This document shows positions 33,129 to 44,015 of a stretch of 64,000 nucleotides of DNA, piece by piece (positions within the stretch are counted from its first letter, which is position 1; each line of letters begins with the position of its first letter). Position numbers and translations under genes: made by a program. The notes under the pieces are model-generated. The model had not been told where the DNA came from and ran no database searches. It saw only the letters and a program-made list of their open reading frames with translations. Source of the DNA: Hemileia vastatrix (taxonomy: Eukaryota; Basidiomycota; Pucciniomycetes; Pucciniales; Zaghouaniaceae); NCBI GenBank assembly GCA_030280995.1, contig JASXTE010000016.1, forward strand, positions 20,338,501-20,402,500. The letters run 5' to 3'.

Positions 33129-35717
33129 ATGTCTTCTTCTGCTGTTGCTTCTGGATCTTCTAACCCTCTTACTCCCTCAGTTAGAATTGTTTCTTGGAAT
33201 GGCCCAAAGTTTGATGGGGAGGAGGTTAAATGGTTCATTAGCAGGTATGAAGCTGCTGCTGCTGTTGATGGTGCTTCTCATGTGGATATGGTGAAGCAAG
33301 TTAGGTTTTTTATTGCTAATAGGGAGGTGGAAAAAGAGGTTATTGCTATGCAGGCATTCAAGGACAAGGATTGGGTTAAGCTTTCTAAAGCTATGGTTGA
33401 TAGATGGGGTGTTAGGTTTACTATGATGGACCTCAATAAAATTGTTGGAGACTGGCAAGCAAAAGGTGGTGTTTCTTCTATGGCAGACTTCAAAAAGCTG
33501 TGTGTTCAGTTTGATGAAGTAGTTGAATATCTTATTCTGGTGGACGAGTTAGTGCATGAGAACCAAGCAAAAGATTTGTTTTGGACAGAATGCAGCAGGG
33601 ATATTCATATGGACGTCTTGAAGGATCTTTCAAGAAAAGATTTGATGAAGGAACTGCCTAATGGTGAGCAGAAACTGCCAGCTCTGGAGGTTGTCAAAGA
33701 GAACATTCAAGCCCATCTAAAGTTATTGGCGTTGGACAAATATCAAGAGTCTTGCACTCAATATGTTAACAAGGTTAGCGAAGTTTTGGCCGAAAAAAAC
33801 GATATTATGGTCAAAGCCCAGGAGGCCAAGAAGGCACAAATGGGATTACCAGCTGCTAAAGTTGAGGGCAATGTAGACAATAAGATGGTCGATCACTTGG
33901 CCAATTTAACGAAACAATTAAAAATATTTGTTCAAGAGACTCAGAAGGCCAACAAGGCCCCAATCGCTTCTTCGTCGACGTCAACTTCTTATCAATCCAG
34001 AGGTTATGAAAGTCGAAATTATAATGGCAATAATAATGGTAACCGCTTCCCAGGCAATGGGAGAAATGGTGGGAATGGTGGTAGTAATTATAGAGGTGGC
34101 TATGATGAGCCAAAGGTGTGCTCCTATTGTAATAGGAGAGGGCACAGAGCAACAGTTTGTTTTGCTCTTGATAAGGATATGGATGCTGGGCGAGTTTTAT
34201 TTGATGGTAAAGTTTATAAATTTCCTGATGGTTCGTTCATCAATCCCAGTGATGGAAAGTCTCCTTCTGATTTGGTCAGAAGAAGTTTAACGGCTGAAAG
34301 GAGAGCCAGATTTGAAGAGGTGACGGATGAAGATGTTAATGCCAAGAGTGGAAAAAATGGTAATGGTAATGGTGGTAAAGCTGACAAGGGCAAGGAGAAA
34401 GAGGTCAGTAAAGCCACATTTTCTACTTCTTTTGGTGGTTTAGAGCTGGCAACAGTTGCCCAGGTGGAGGGTAGCTGTATGGCCGGCAAATACGATGTTA
34501 ATTCTGCTAGAAGAGCAGCTGCTACTAAGGCGAAAAGTAGCATTCAGAGCCAATTGAGGGCTAATCCTGGCAAGGCCAATAACAAAGTGAACCCTTACTC
34601 TAAGGACAAGAATTCTAGTGCTCAAACTGCCGCCAACAAATTGAACCCTTACTCTAAGGACAAATTATATAAAATGCAGAAGGGGATTGCTGATATGGGG
34701 CCCCCTAGTTATGGCAAGTTTGATTTAAATGGTGAGCCTATGCCAGAGGATGATTCGGATTCTGAGGAGGACGTACCGTTGGTGTCTCTACCCAGACCAA
34801 GTTTTAGCGGTCCCATCCCAATGGAGGGTTTAAGAAGGACTAGCAATGGATCAGGATTAGTGTAAGAAGCTGGTGATGGAGTTAGGGTTATAGAAAGTGA
34901 AGATGGCTCGGTTGGACCTCAAGAGGTACCCAGGGCCAAGGTTGTTAAATCAAAGGTCCAGTATGAGCGGCCAGTAGTTTCTGGTCAAGCTAATGCAATG
35001 GACGCAGTTTTGAATAGGGTGAATCAACTTCAGATTCCCTTATCTTTGGGGGAGTTATTTACGATTAGTCCGGCGCTTGCTGAGAAGCAAAAGAAGCATT
35101 TGACGAGGCGTCGGGTTTCCACTGGAGAGGTGGAATATATTTGTAAAAATGCTGAAAGGTTTGGGGAAGATGTAGATACGCATTTTTCCGCTCCCCTGGG
35201 TTACCTGGTGGTAACTCTTAATGGTAAAGAAGTAAAGGCCTTGGTCGATTCAGGGTCTCAAATTAATTTAATTTCATTGGAGCAAGCAACGAGTATAGGC
35301 TTGCCAATTAAAAGTGGAACTGGGGGAAACCTCAGAGGTATTGGAGGGCATGCAACTGAGTTGATGGGTACAGCTGAGCATGTCAGGTTAGGCATTGGTG
35401 GATCTGTTGGTAAGGTTCACTTTTATGTGGCCAGAAGAGCAGTCAAAACTGTTCTTGGGGGTCCTTTTTTGATGGATTTTGAGGCCAGGATAGGGTATCA
35501 AGCTGGCATGGGGATTAGTTTGGAAATCACGGGTGAAGATATGCGGAGGTTACATATGCAGTTAGCGCCTCCTGGAGATGAAGGTTAGGAAACACGGCCA
35601 GGGATTACTACTCTGTGCCAGTGTTGTGTTTGCACCAAGAAGCGGCATATGAAACGGACGGCTTCTGGTGAATTATGTTTTTTGGAAAGGGATGGTTGCC
35701 CTCATTTTTTGGGGTAG
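33129..35717 (+). pseudogene. gag-pro: Element E Gag-protease ORF1 (broken)
   Basis: Start ATG 33,129 (MSSSAVASGSSN). The capsid-like Gag (WNGPKFDGEEVKWFISRYEA onward) is homologous to F. Zinc knuckle CSYCNRRGHRATVC at residues 331-344. A Gly/Asn-rich basic stretch precedes it. TAA at 34,863 and TAG at 35,586 (where F has Trp) break the frame, but the phase continues. The protease has ALVDSGSQINLIS with D-S-G at about residue 707. The natural end is TAG 35,715. Two slippery heptamers lie just before it, so ORF2 is probably reached by -1 frameshift. The capsid part up to 34,865 is open for 578 codons. Confidence 0.9.
35678..35711 (+). promoter_or_regulatory. Candidate -1 frameshift sites, element E
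   Basis: T TTT TTG occurs twice in the ORF1 phase, at 35,678-35,684 and 35,705-35,711, the second just before the ORF1 stop at 35,715. ORF2 is open in the -1 phase from about 35,675. The position matches the T TTT TTA site in element F. Confidence 0.65.
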
Positions 35718-35973
35718 CAGGGGCTGATCACTCTAATGTTGTAATCTCTCCTCAGGATGAGATCCCGGATTGCAATAGGTCAGCTCACTTGGAGATAATT
35801 CAAGTGTATTCTCAATTATTTTCTGTTAATATTACTTTGGAGTGCAAATACCTTTTGGACTTTTCTATATGTTTATTGGATTTACCCTGTTTTTCTATTA
35901 AATTTAAAAATGGTGAAAAAGGCAAAATGGGCCAAATTAGGTTGGATAGAGGTTGGAAGGGTATGTTTTATGA

Positions 35974-36490
35974 CCTCCAGCAAGAGGTTAAACTGCAAGT
36001 ATCTCCTTCTATTTTGGACCTCCAGCAAGAGTTTAAACTGCAAGAATCTCCTTCTATTTCGGACCATTAGCAAGAGGTTAAACTTCAAAAATAACATCAA
36101 AATCCGATTAAAAATCTTAGTATAATTAAAACACAAAAAAATAATTTTTGTGAAAATGTTATTCTGGGCCTCCAGCAAGAGGTTAAACTGCAACTATCAC
36201 CTTCTATTTCGGACCTCCAGCAAGAGGGTAAACTGTGAAAATCTTATCAAAACCCGATTAAAAATCTTAGTATAATTAAAACACAAAAAAATAATTTTTG
36301 TGAAAATTCATTTCCAGACCTCCAGCAAGAGGTTAAACTGCAATTATCTCCTTCTATTCCGGACCTCCAGCAAGAGGGTAAACTGCAAAAATCACATCAA
36401 AATCCGATTAAAAATCTCAGTATAATTAAAACACAAAAAAATAATTTTTGTGAAAATTCATTTCCGGTCCTCCAGCAAGAGGTTAAACTG
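35974..36490 (+). repeat. In-frame 150-bp tandem repeats with hairpin motifs
   Basis: Hairpin motifs (stem CCTC, loop CAGCAA, stem GAGG, tail TTAAACTG) begin at 35,974, 36,019, 36,064 (degraded), 36,169, 36,214, 36,319, 36,364 and 36,469. The spacing alternates 45 and 105, so the unit is 150 bp (50 codons) and stays in frame, encoding LQQEVKLQ twice per unit and NPIKNLSIIKTQKNNFCEN between. Later units are nearly identical, suggesting recent expansion. Two units have acquired stops. Confidence 0.9.
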
Positions 36491-38469
36491 CCAACTTTCT
36501 TTACGGGTGATTTACTGTTGGATAAGGGAAGCAAAGGTGTTGGAAAATCTGTTTATAAATTAGACGAGGTAAAGGAGAAAAGGGTAAAATTTAAAAATGA
36601 AATAAAATATTTTTCTAATTTTTCTTATTCCGATTCTGACGATGAAGAAGATTCACTTGATGAAACTTGTAATGGCGATACAAAAGTAAATTTTTTACCT
36701 CAAGTTTATTTAGATGTGGACGCAGCCAAATATAAGAAGGTAGCAAATAAAGTTCGACCTATTAATGAACCGCTACCTGCTGAATTAAATCCACCTTTGA
36801 GAAGACCAAGGTTATCAAGAGAGCCTTATGAAAGTCCCTTGGTAAAGAATCCGCCTGAATTTTCTGAGACGTCAAGAATCACTTTTGAGAGACTGGGTGT
36901 TGTTAATTTTGGACCTGAAGGTTGGTTGTCTGGAGAAGAGAAGAAGTTGTTGTTGGATGTGATGGTCAAGCGAGAGAAGGCCATTGCTTTTGTAGAAGAG
37001 GAGAGGGGTGTGTTGAAGCATTCCTATGGGGAGCCTTACAAGATTCCTGTGGTATGTCATGAACTGTGACAGCAGAAACCGATTCCTATTCCGGCTGCAT
37101 TAAAAGAAGCCTATATTGAAGTTGTCAGAGAATGGATACGCACTGGACTGTATGAGCAATCAACGGCAAGTTATTCTAGTCTGGTATTTTGTATCAAGAA
37201 CCTGAATGGCAAGCTTAGAGTTGTTCATGATCTCAGGGAATTAAATAGGGTTACAATAAAGGATTCTGGGATACCGCCTAGTGCTGAGGAGTTTGTTGAA
37301 GTGTTTGCATGGAGAGTGTGTTATGGATTGGGAGATATTATGGGTGGATATGATGAGAGAGAGTTACATCCGGACTCAAGGCCTCTCACTACATTCGATA
37401 CGCCACTAGGACGTTTACAGTTAACAAGATTACCTCAAGGAGCAACAAATTTGGTTGCAGTTTATCAAGCTCAGATGGCTTGGATCCTTCAAGACAAAAT
37501 TCCACAATATGCTGGAATCTTTATAGATGATGGAGGAATTAAGGGACCAACAACCAACTATGATAACCAGGTGTTGGAAGAGAATCCCGGGATACGCAAA
37601 TTCATTTGGGAGTTTGAAATTACATTAGAAAGAATCTTGTTTCGAATTGAAGAGGCTGGTTTAACTATTTCAGGTTCAAAATTTTCATGTTGTGTGCCAG
37701 CCTTAGAAATATTAGGCCATGTGGTATGTAGAGAGGGTAGGATTATGTCCAAGAAGAAAGTTAACAAAATTCAGTCCTGGCCAAGGCCCAAGAATACGAC
37801 CAAAATTAGAGGGTTTTTAGGCGTTTGCGTATATGTTAGAATGTTTATCAAGGACTTTTCTTCATTGGCAGCTCCATTGAGACGGTTAACGAGAAAGGAT
37901 GCAGACTGGGAGTGGGATGAAGAGTGTGAGAAGGTGTTTGTGAAGTTGAAGGAGGTTGTGGGGAAGGATTTAGTCCTGCACAAGTTGGATTATGGAAAAG
38001 AAGCTGGCAGAATTTATTTAGCAGTTGATTCAAGTCAGGTTGCAGCTGGGGCGGTTTTGTTTCAGATGGATAAAGCTGGTTACATCAGGCCAGTTAGGTA
38101 TGAATCTGTAGTATTTACTGAGGTCAAATCAAGATATTCTCAACCAAAATTGGAATTATGTGGTGTGGCAAAAATACTGAAGAAACTTCAGCATATTTTT
38201 TGGGGGCAAAATTTTGAGTTTCAAGTGGATGCGAAATTGTTAATCCAGATGATTAATTCCCCAAGTTTACCGAACGCACCCATGATGAGATGTGTAGCTT
38301 TTATTCAAAGTTTTTCGTTTGATTTGGTTCATAAGCCTGGCAAAACTTTTACTATGCCAGATGGTTTATCAAGGAGACCACCCACTGAAGAAGATTCAGA
38401 CTCAGAGGAGTTCGATGAAGATATACCTATTATCAAAGCCAGCACTAAAGGAGCTGAAGACTTTCCATA

Positions 38470-38549
38470 CCTCCCCCATGAGGTTAAACTGGCAGGATTC
38501 TTGTGTTTAGATTATGGTGATGATGACCTCCACAAAGAGGATAAACTGG
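38470..38549 (+). repeat. Two short covarying hairpins inside element E pol
   Basis: Copies at 38,470-38,492 (stem CCTC, loop CCCCAT, stem GAGG, tail TTAAACTGG) and 38,527-38,549 (loop CACAAA, tail ATAAACTGG). They are in frame in the RNase H-integrase linker, at the same place as the pair in element F. Confidence 0.8.
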
Positions 38550-40182
38550 AAAATAGTTTTTATGTTAATAAAGGTGTTGGAAAAGGTTTAGATAAATTCG
38601 GTGGAAAGGAGGTAGAAGAAGATGTGGTGTATGTAGAGGAAGATGTATTGGTAGTGTGGGATAGTAGTAAATTAAGGAATGGTGTATATGTTGGAGAATT
38701 AGAGAATTCAAATAAAAAGGTGGATAAAGAGAAAGAGGTATTTTCGAATATGGTTTACGAAGGATCCAAAGGTTCAGAAGAAAAAGGTCAACATAGCTCG
38801 ATTAAAGATTTATTTAGGGGTCAACAATTATTGGCTCATTCATGTGCAGGTGATATTGGTGATAGAGAAGTCCCTATTGATGTTGTATTAATCGATTTTC
38901 AAGATGAAGTCTGGGGTCAGACTGGTTTTTATTTTTTGTTAGTCAAATATTTGTTGACTTTACAGAGGCCAGAAGAGTGTGAAGACAATGAATGGGTGGC
39001 TATCAAGAGGAAGTCATCTACGTTTTACCTATCTGGTCGATGTTTAATGAGGAGAAGGTATCCAAATCCTCAAGTAGTTATAACTCAACAGAAGGGGCAA
39101 GAATTAGTTTTGAAATCACTGCATGAAGATCTCGGGCATAGAGGCGTTGGAGAAACGTTTAGAAGAATTTCTGATCAATTTTGGTGGCCTGACATGAAGA
39201 TGACTGTTAAACAGTGGGTTCAGTCATGCAAAGAATGTCAAAGACGAAGTTATTTAAGGCCAAAAGAACATGGACGCGCGACCAGTGAATATACGCTCTT
39301 TGGGAGAGTTAGTTTAGATGCCGTTCATATAAAAGAGGGACGGTATAAATATTTAATTGTGGCCAGAGATAATTTATCTGGTTGGGTAGAGACAGCGCCT
39401 CTTATTAATCTAACTGCCAAAAATGTGGCAGAATTTTTGTTGAATAATTGGGTATATAGGTATGGGGTGATGAAGTTGGTGAAGGAAGATGGAGGTCCTG
39501 AATTTGGGACAGACTTTAAAGAGGCCGTATTGAAAGTTGGATCAAAGGTTAGGGTAGCAACCCCATATTATCCTGAATCTGAAGGCATGGTTGAAAGAGG
39601 GCATCAAGTTATTAAGGATGCTTTAGTTTAAATGTGTGGGACAAGTGCTGAAAAGTGGAGGCACTATTTACCTTTAGTTTTATTTGCTGATTGAATCACT
39701 GCCAAAAGGACGACCGGAATTTCACCTTATAAACTTGTTTTTGGACAGAAAGCAGTTTTACGGGTTGATTTAGAAGCTGAATCATATCTTGGAGTTTACT
39801 GGGACACGGTCAAAACTACTGAAGATCTATTGTGTGCAAGAATGATGCAGCTAGAAAAGAAAGAAGAATATTTAGAAAAGGCATATTCGCGGATGATGAA
39901 GATCCAAAATCAATCAGTCAGATATTGGGATGAGCGGTTGGAACATCAATTAAGGAAACCTTTGAACCCGGGTGATATGGTCCTGGTGTATAATAGAAGT
40001 CTAGAGAGTCAATGGGGGAAAATGTTTTCAGATAGGTGGAATGGACCGTATAAAGTTAAGGAGCAAGTTTCTGGCGGTTCATATGTGTTAGAAGAGTTGG
40101 ATGGAGTTGAATTGAAGAAGAGGGTAGCAGCCAATCAAGTGAAACGGTTCTATCCTAGAGGCACCAGGAGTGCCGAAGTCTT

Positions 40183-40342
40183 CCTCCGCAATGAGGATAA
40201 ACTATAATATTTATGAAATTTTATGGATTCCTCCGCAATGAGGATAAACTATGATATCAACAAAATTTTATGGATTCCTCCGCAATGAGGATAAACTATG
40301 ACATTTATCAAATTTTATTAACCTCTGCAACGAGGATAAACT
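40183..40342 (+). repeat. Short hairpin array 1 in element E 3' region
   Basis: Four copies at 40,183, 40,230, 40,277 and 40,322, spaced 47, 47 and 45 bp. Stems CCTC and GAGG are perfect in all; loops are CGCAAT (three) and TGCAAC (one); tails are ATAAACTAT. The first overlaps the pol stop codon. Confidence 0.85.
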
Positions 40343-40557
40343 ATCTTACTTTTTTCAAAAATACTTTACTGTCGTTACATTGCATATGGGCGACGAAACT
40401 GTGATGAAACTTAACAAAATGCAAGAAAACCTTCTTTGAAATTTTTGAAAACTTAAAATTCTTAAAATGTGGGTGAAGATAGTGTTGGAAAATTTTAAAT
40501 ATTTATTGGAATAAGTGTTCACAGGGGAACCATCTTAATTTAATATTGGCAAGTGTG

Positions 40558-40598
40558 GGGGTAATTGATGGGCTGGCTGCTCTATACACAATTGCCCC
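40558..40598 (+). other. Large hairpin type H1, element E
   Basis: GGGGTAATTG (40,558) and CAATTGCCCC (40,589) form a 10-bp stem with one T-G pair. The loop contains GCTGGCTGCTC, the element-sense form of the loop seen three times in F. Confidence 0.75.
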
Positions 40599-40665
40599 AT
40601 AATGTTCGTTTCCAAAATTTTCTCTGTTTTTAGTTGAATCCTGGATTTGTCTTTTAATTATAGGA

Positions 40666-40688
40666 AGTCCACTAAGACTATAAACTGG
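40666..40688 (+). repeat. Short covarying hairpin, element E
   Basis: Stem AGTC, loop CACTAA, stem GACT, tail ATAAACTGG. Perfect stem. It lies between hairpins H1 and H2. Confidence 0.78.
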
Positions 40689-40813
40689 AACAAATCAAGA
40701 GACACTGCTCTCAACGCCGGATTCAAGATTCTTTTTATTTTATTTTGTTTTTGATTTTTTATGTTAGATTTTGATTTCTTTTCCTTAATATATATTATGA
40801 ATTATTGTAAAGG

Positions 40814-41015
40814 TGATGCTCACTGGTGGTCTCTAATCATTTTTATAAATTGGAGGGAGCCCACCCAGTGATCATCATTATAAAAATTATCTTCTAAAAA
40901 ACTTTCATTTATTTTCTTTCTTTTCAATTTCTCAAAATTGTGTAACCACATCAAGTTGCACTTGGATGTGGGTATGATGTCGAGGGTACGGCTCATCAAA
41001 TGGCTGGGGGGCATC
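40814..41015 (+). other. Large hairpins H2, H3 and H4, element E
   Basis: H2 at 40,814-40,876: GATG, one mismatch, TCACTGG pair with CCAGTGA, T, CATC. H3 at 40,946-40,971: CCACATC with GATGTGG. H4 at 40,976-41,015: GATG with CATC around CTCATCAAATGGCTGG. In element sense the order H1, H2, H3, H4 is the same as in F. Confidence 0.7.
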
Positions 41016-41160
41016 TTTTAAAAATTTTATTTTGAAATTTTTTTATTATTATTACTTTTTTTTATCTTTCTTTTCACACTTGTTTATCTTTCTTTAAAAA
41101 TTAAATTTTAACTATTATTTCAAAACTATCTTTTCTAAAATCTTTTATTTTAAATTTAAA

Positions 41161-41280
41161 AAAAAAATTAAATTAAATTAAAAAATAAATAAAAATAAAA
41201 TAAAAATAAAAAAATAAAATAAATAAAAATAAAATAAATAAAATAAAATAATAAAATAAAATAAAAAAAATTAATTAATT
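41161..41280. repeat. AT-only simple repeat
   Basis: Imperfect (AAAAT)n and (AAAT)n of about 120 bp inside the 3' region of element E. It resembles the longer tract in element B. Confidence 0.8.
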
Positions 41281-41416
41281 AAATCAAAATTATTTTTATA
41301 TTTCTTAGTTTTATTTTTCAGTCTTCATTCTTTTTAGTTTTATTCATTTAGTTTAGACAGGAAACAGGGTCTAGGGGAGCTCAATACCTATGGGATTTTA
41401 CTTCAAGATATCTGTT

Positions 41417-42191
41417 AGTCCTCCAAGACTTTAAACTGGCTACTGTTCAAGACGTTCTTTAAGTTTTTTTTATACGAATTTTGGAGCTGTTAGTCCTCCA
41501 AGACTTTAAACTGGCTACTGTTCAAGACTTTCCTTAAGGTTTTATACGAATTTTGGAGCTTTTAGTCCTCCAAGACTTTAAACTGGCTAATTTTCAAGAC
41601 TGTCATTAAAGATTTTATATTGGAGCTATTAGTCCTTCAAGACTTTAAACTGAATTTCAAGGATGTTCAAGATTTTATGGATATTTTTAGGAGACGGATT
41701 TTTTTTTATCAATCAAATGTTAGGTCCACCAAGACCTTAAACTGGACTATTATCAAGTGTTGGGTCCACCATGACCTTAAACTAGATTTCTTATCGATCA
41801 AATGTTTGGTCCACCATGACTTTAAACTGGTAGTTCATTCATTGTTTTAGTCCACTATGACTTTAAACTGGAAAATTAATATCTGCAGGATAATTCAACA
41901 TTCATTGGTCTACTATGGCCTTATACTGGATTACTTGTCAATCAAATGTTTGGTCCACTATGACATTAAACTGGATTATCAAGTTTATTAAATTGTTGGT
42001 CAAGCCTAGGCCTTATTTAGGAATATTTCAAATTATTTATGCGCTGAAACGATCTTTGTTCCACCAAGACCATAAACTGGCAATCGATTATATGTTTGGT
42101 CCACCAAGACTTTAAACTGGAATGTCAATCTTTTTTGGATAACTCAATTCAATCTTTTAATTTATCACTGTCCACTAAGACTCTAAACTGG
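41417..42191 (+). repeat. Short hairpin array 2 in element E 3' region
   Basis: Copies start at 41,417, 41,492, 41,564, 41,631, 41,723, 41,763, 41,808, 41,849, 41,907, 41,952, 42,058, 42,098 and 42,169. Stems include AGTC/GACT and GGTC/GACC; some have G-T pairs (41,808, 41,907, 42,098) and three have a mismatch (41,952, 42,058, 42,169). Loops follow C-N-N/C-C/T-A-A/T; tails are TTAAACTGG or close. The spacing is irregular (40 to 106 bp) and not a multiple of three, so the array is not coding. Confidence 0.85.
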
Positions 42192-42857
42192 TTATTCAAT
42201 CATTCCTGGAATTGGGTGCTGATAAGCTTTAGGAGGTTAAAATTTTAGGTGGTGATGATGCTAAGGAAAGCATAATGGTTAATTAGGTGAAATTTGTGGC
42301 GCTTTAACATGGTCTAAAGTTAATATTATTATTGGAAGCCTGGAAAAAGTATTTTATGGGTTTGCTGTATAGCAAAGTTTGAAAATTGTGATGAAGGAAT
42401 CAGAAGTTAGAATGGTAGTTGGATTTTAGGGAATGATTTTTTTAGTGCCTCAGTGTTAGGCCATTTTTGGTGTGAAGATTGGAGGACCTTATGGCAAGAT
42501 TAGAATCATAGAATTCGGCTCAGTGGGGGGCCCTATGAGGTTGGAATCAGGAGTATTCAACTCAATGGAAGATCCACTCTCTCAATGCTGTGACAAGAAG
42601 GAAGACTGGTATATGGGAGTCTGAAGGGATTCAAACCTTGCTCTCAGTAGTGGAATCATCACAAGATTTATATTATTTTATTTTATGTTATATCAAGCCA
42701 GAGAAAAAGAAACAAAGTTTTTATTATAAAGAATTAAAAGAAGACCAGCTAAAACCAATTTATCAAATTATTTTATTAGAAAGGATAATTCTTTTGGAAT
42801 TGCTCAACCACTTATGCAAAGTTTTAAGAATGGGGACATTCTCAATTGGAGGGAGGA

Positions 42858-44015
42858 TGTGGTAGCCTAAAGTTTAGTATGGCACCTAAGTATGTAAATG
42901 GAGTTATTACAGCATGCAAGATTGGCGTTTTTATTTTTTATAAAAGGGTTTTATTTAATTTATTTGAGTTTGAAATATGAAGAAATTGGTTAAAAGCAAA
43001 TGCTTACGTGAAAACAATTTATTTTACAGAGAAAACTTATTTTTACGGTCTGAAAAAATTTTAAGTATCAAGTAGAGTCACTCAAGAACCTTGGGAAATT
43101 TTCCCAGAATTTTTACTATTTTTCTTATATTTTTAAATGAATTTTAAAGTTTTACAGAAATATTTACGTTTTTAGAAAAATACTTATCTTTGATGAATTT
43201 TCACATGGTTATTAGAGCTGCGCAGGCTACGAAAACTAGTTGGGAATGTAAAGGGGAAGTGGCTCTATCATGTGTAATTTTTCTAGATTTTTTATTATAG
43301 TTTTAAAGGTTCTAATTGAGTCCGGACGGACTCCGCTTGGACTCTGGACGGACTCCACTTGGACTCAGGACGGACTCCGTTTGGACTCCGTACGGGCTCC
43401 GGATTGACTCTGGCTGAGCTCTGGAGGGGAAACTTAGGCACGTGACTAGGTATACTTAAGAGCCTCTCAGACTCAAAATTGGGCATCATACAATCATCAT
43501 CTTACAATCATCAGAGATCATACAGCTTAATCTTTAACCACCACGGTCTCATTTTTTATTACTCAACAAATTAAATAAATTTGTAATACCCTTATAACTT
43601 TTTATCTTATATATACCATTTTAGAAATACTACTCAACAATTTAAATCACACTTCATACAGGGTATCTTTAGAAAGGTCTTCATCACTGGGACTTGATTA
43701 TTGCTGTCTCATAAAAATTCAAATTATTATAAAAACATAAAAGTCAATCTTTTCAGATCTTTCACTGGTACACCTTAATTGCTGTTATCAGTATTTCTTT
43801 TCTCAACAGCCACTTTTATTTAAATCTCAATAAGCGTTAAATATTTTAGAGTTACATTATTTTTATCAATCAGATCTAAGTAGACTGGTTAGCTTAGTGA
43901 TTTAGAATTCCCATTTTGTTATTTTTATTGGAAGGACGGGGTTTTCCACTAAATCCACATATCTCCTCCGGATTCTGCTTACAGCAAGGTGACTGTAAGA
44001 GTTTACCTTACCATA
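42858..44015 (+). repeat. Element E 3' LTR
   Basis: 1,158 bp, starting TGTGGTAGCC after GGAGGGAGGA and ending TACCATA. TATAAAAG at 42,939-42,946. The minisatellite at about 43,320-43,425 has more units than in the 5' LTR. The next bases, GCGCTAAGCGCTC, belong to element D. Confidence 0.92.

Larger units (their letters stand above)
35675..40207 (+). pseudogene. pol: Element E ORF2: RT, RNase H, integrase (broken)
   Basis: In the -1 phase of ORF1. The first part (ADHSNVVISPQDEIPDCN onward) matches F; then come the 150-bp in-frame repeats. RT begins at about 36,700 (KYKKVANKVRPINEPLP), with LPQGATNLVAVYQ and FIDDGG at 37,520-37,531. RNase H (YLAVDSSQVAAGAVL, KLELCGVAKIL) is followed by a Glu/Asp-rich linker with two in-frame hairpin motifs. 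Integrase: HEDLGHRG and CKECQRR, DDE residues in SLDAVHIKEG, EDGGPEFG and EGMVERGHQ, then GPY module WNGPYKV. Stops: 36,068 and two more in the repeats, TGA 37,067, TAA 39,629, TGA 39,692. It ends FLRNEDKL and TAA at 40,205, inside a hairpin motif. Confidence 0.9.
40208..42857. other. Element E 3' region, structured and non-coding
   Basis: 2.65 kb between pol and the 3' LTR. It holds two arrays of the short hairpin, the larger hairpins H1-H4 also found in F, and an (AAAAT)-like AT stretch at 41,160-41,280. I see no antisense cysteine-cluster gene here, unlike F. A 91-codon plus-strand frame at 42,590-42,865 runs into the LTR and is not supported as a gene. It ends in the polypurine tract GGAGGGAGGA (42,848-42,857). 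Confidence 0.8.
31846..44015 (+). mobile_element. Element E: 12-kb Ty3-type LTR retrotransposon
   Basis: LTRs at 31,846-32,951 and 42,858-44,015 (TGTGGTAG to TACCATA), PBS TGGCGCCCAACGTGGGG, a gag-protease ORF1, a -1 ORF2 with RT, RNase H and integrase, a 2.65-kb structured 3' region, and a polypurine tract. It is related to F throughout. The flanks do not match: GCCGG of B2 gag on the left and GCGCT of element D pol on the right, so no target duplication is seen. Coding is broken by several stops. The LTRs differ in length because of a small tandem repeat. Confidence 0.95.

Noticed and set aside
33177..34625. Several minus-strand ORFs opposite element E gag
   Set aside because: They are antisense shadows of the gag frame with biased Ser/Leu/His composition and lack domains.
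40183..42191. CRISPR-like array of short repeats
   Set aside because: Spacing is irregular, repeat sequence varies in the stem, and copies also occur singly inside coding regions. The host is a fungus and no cas genes are present.
42590..42865. 91-codon ORF before the element E 3' LTR
   Set aside because: It runs through the polypurine tract into the LTR, is not seen in F, and has no recognisable domain.
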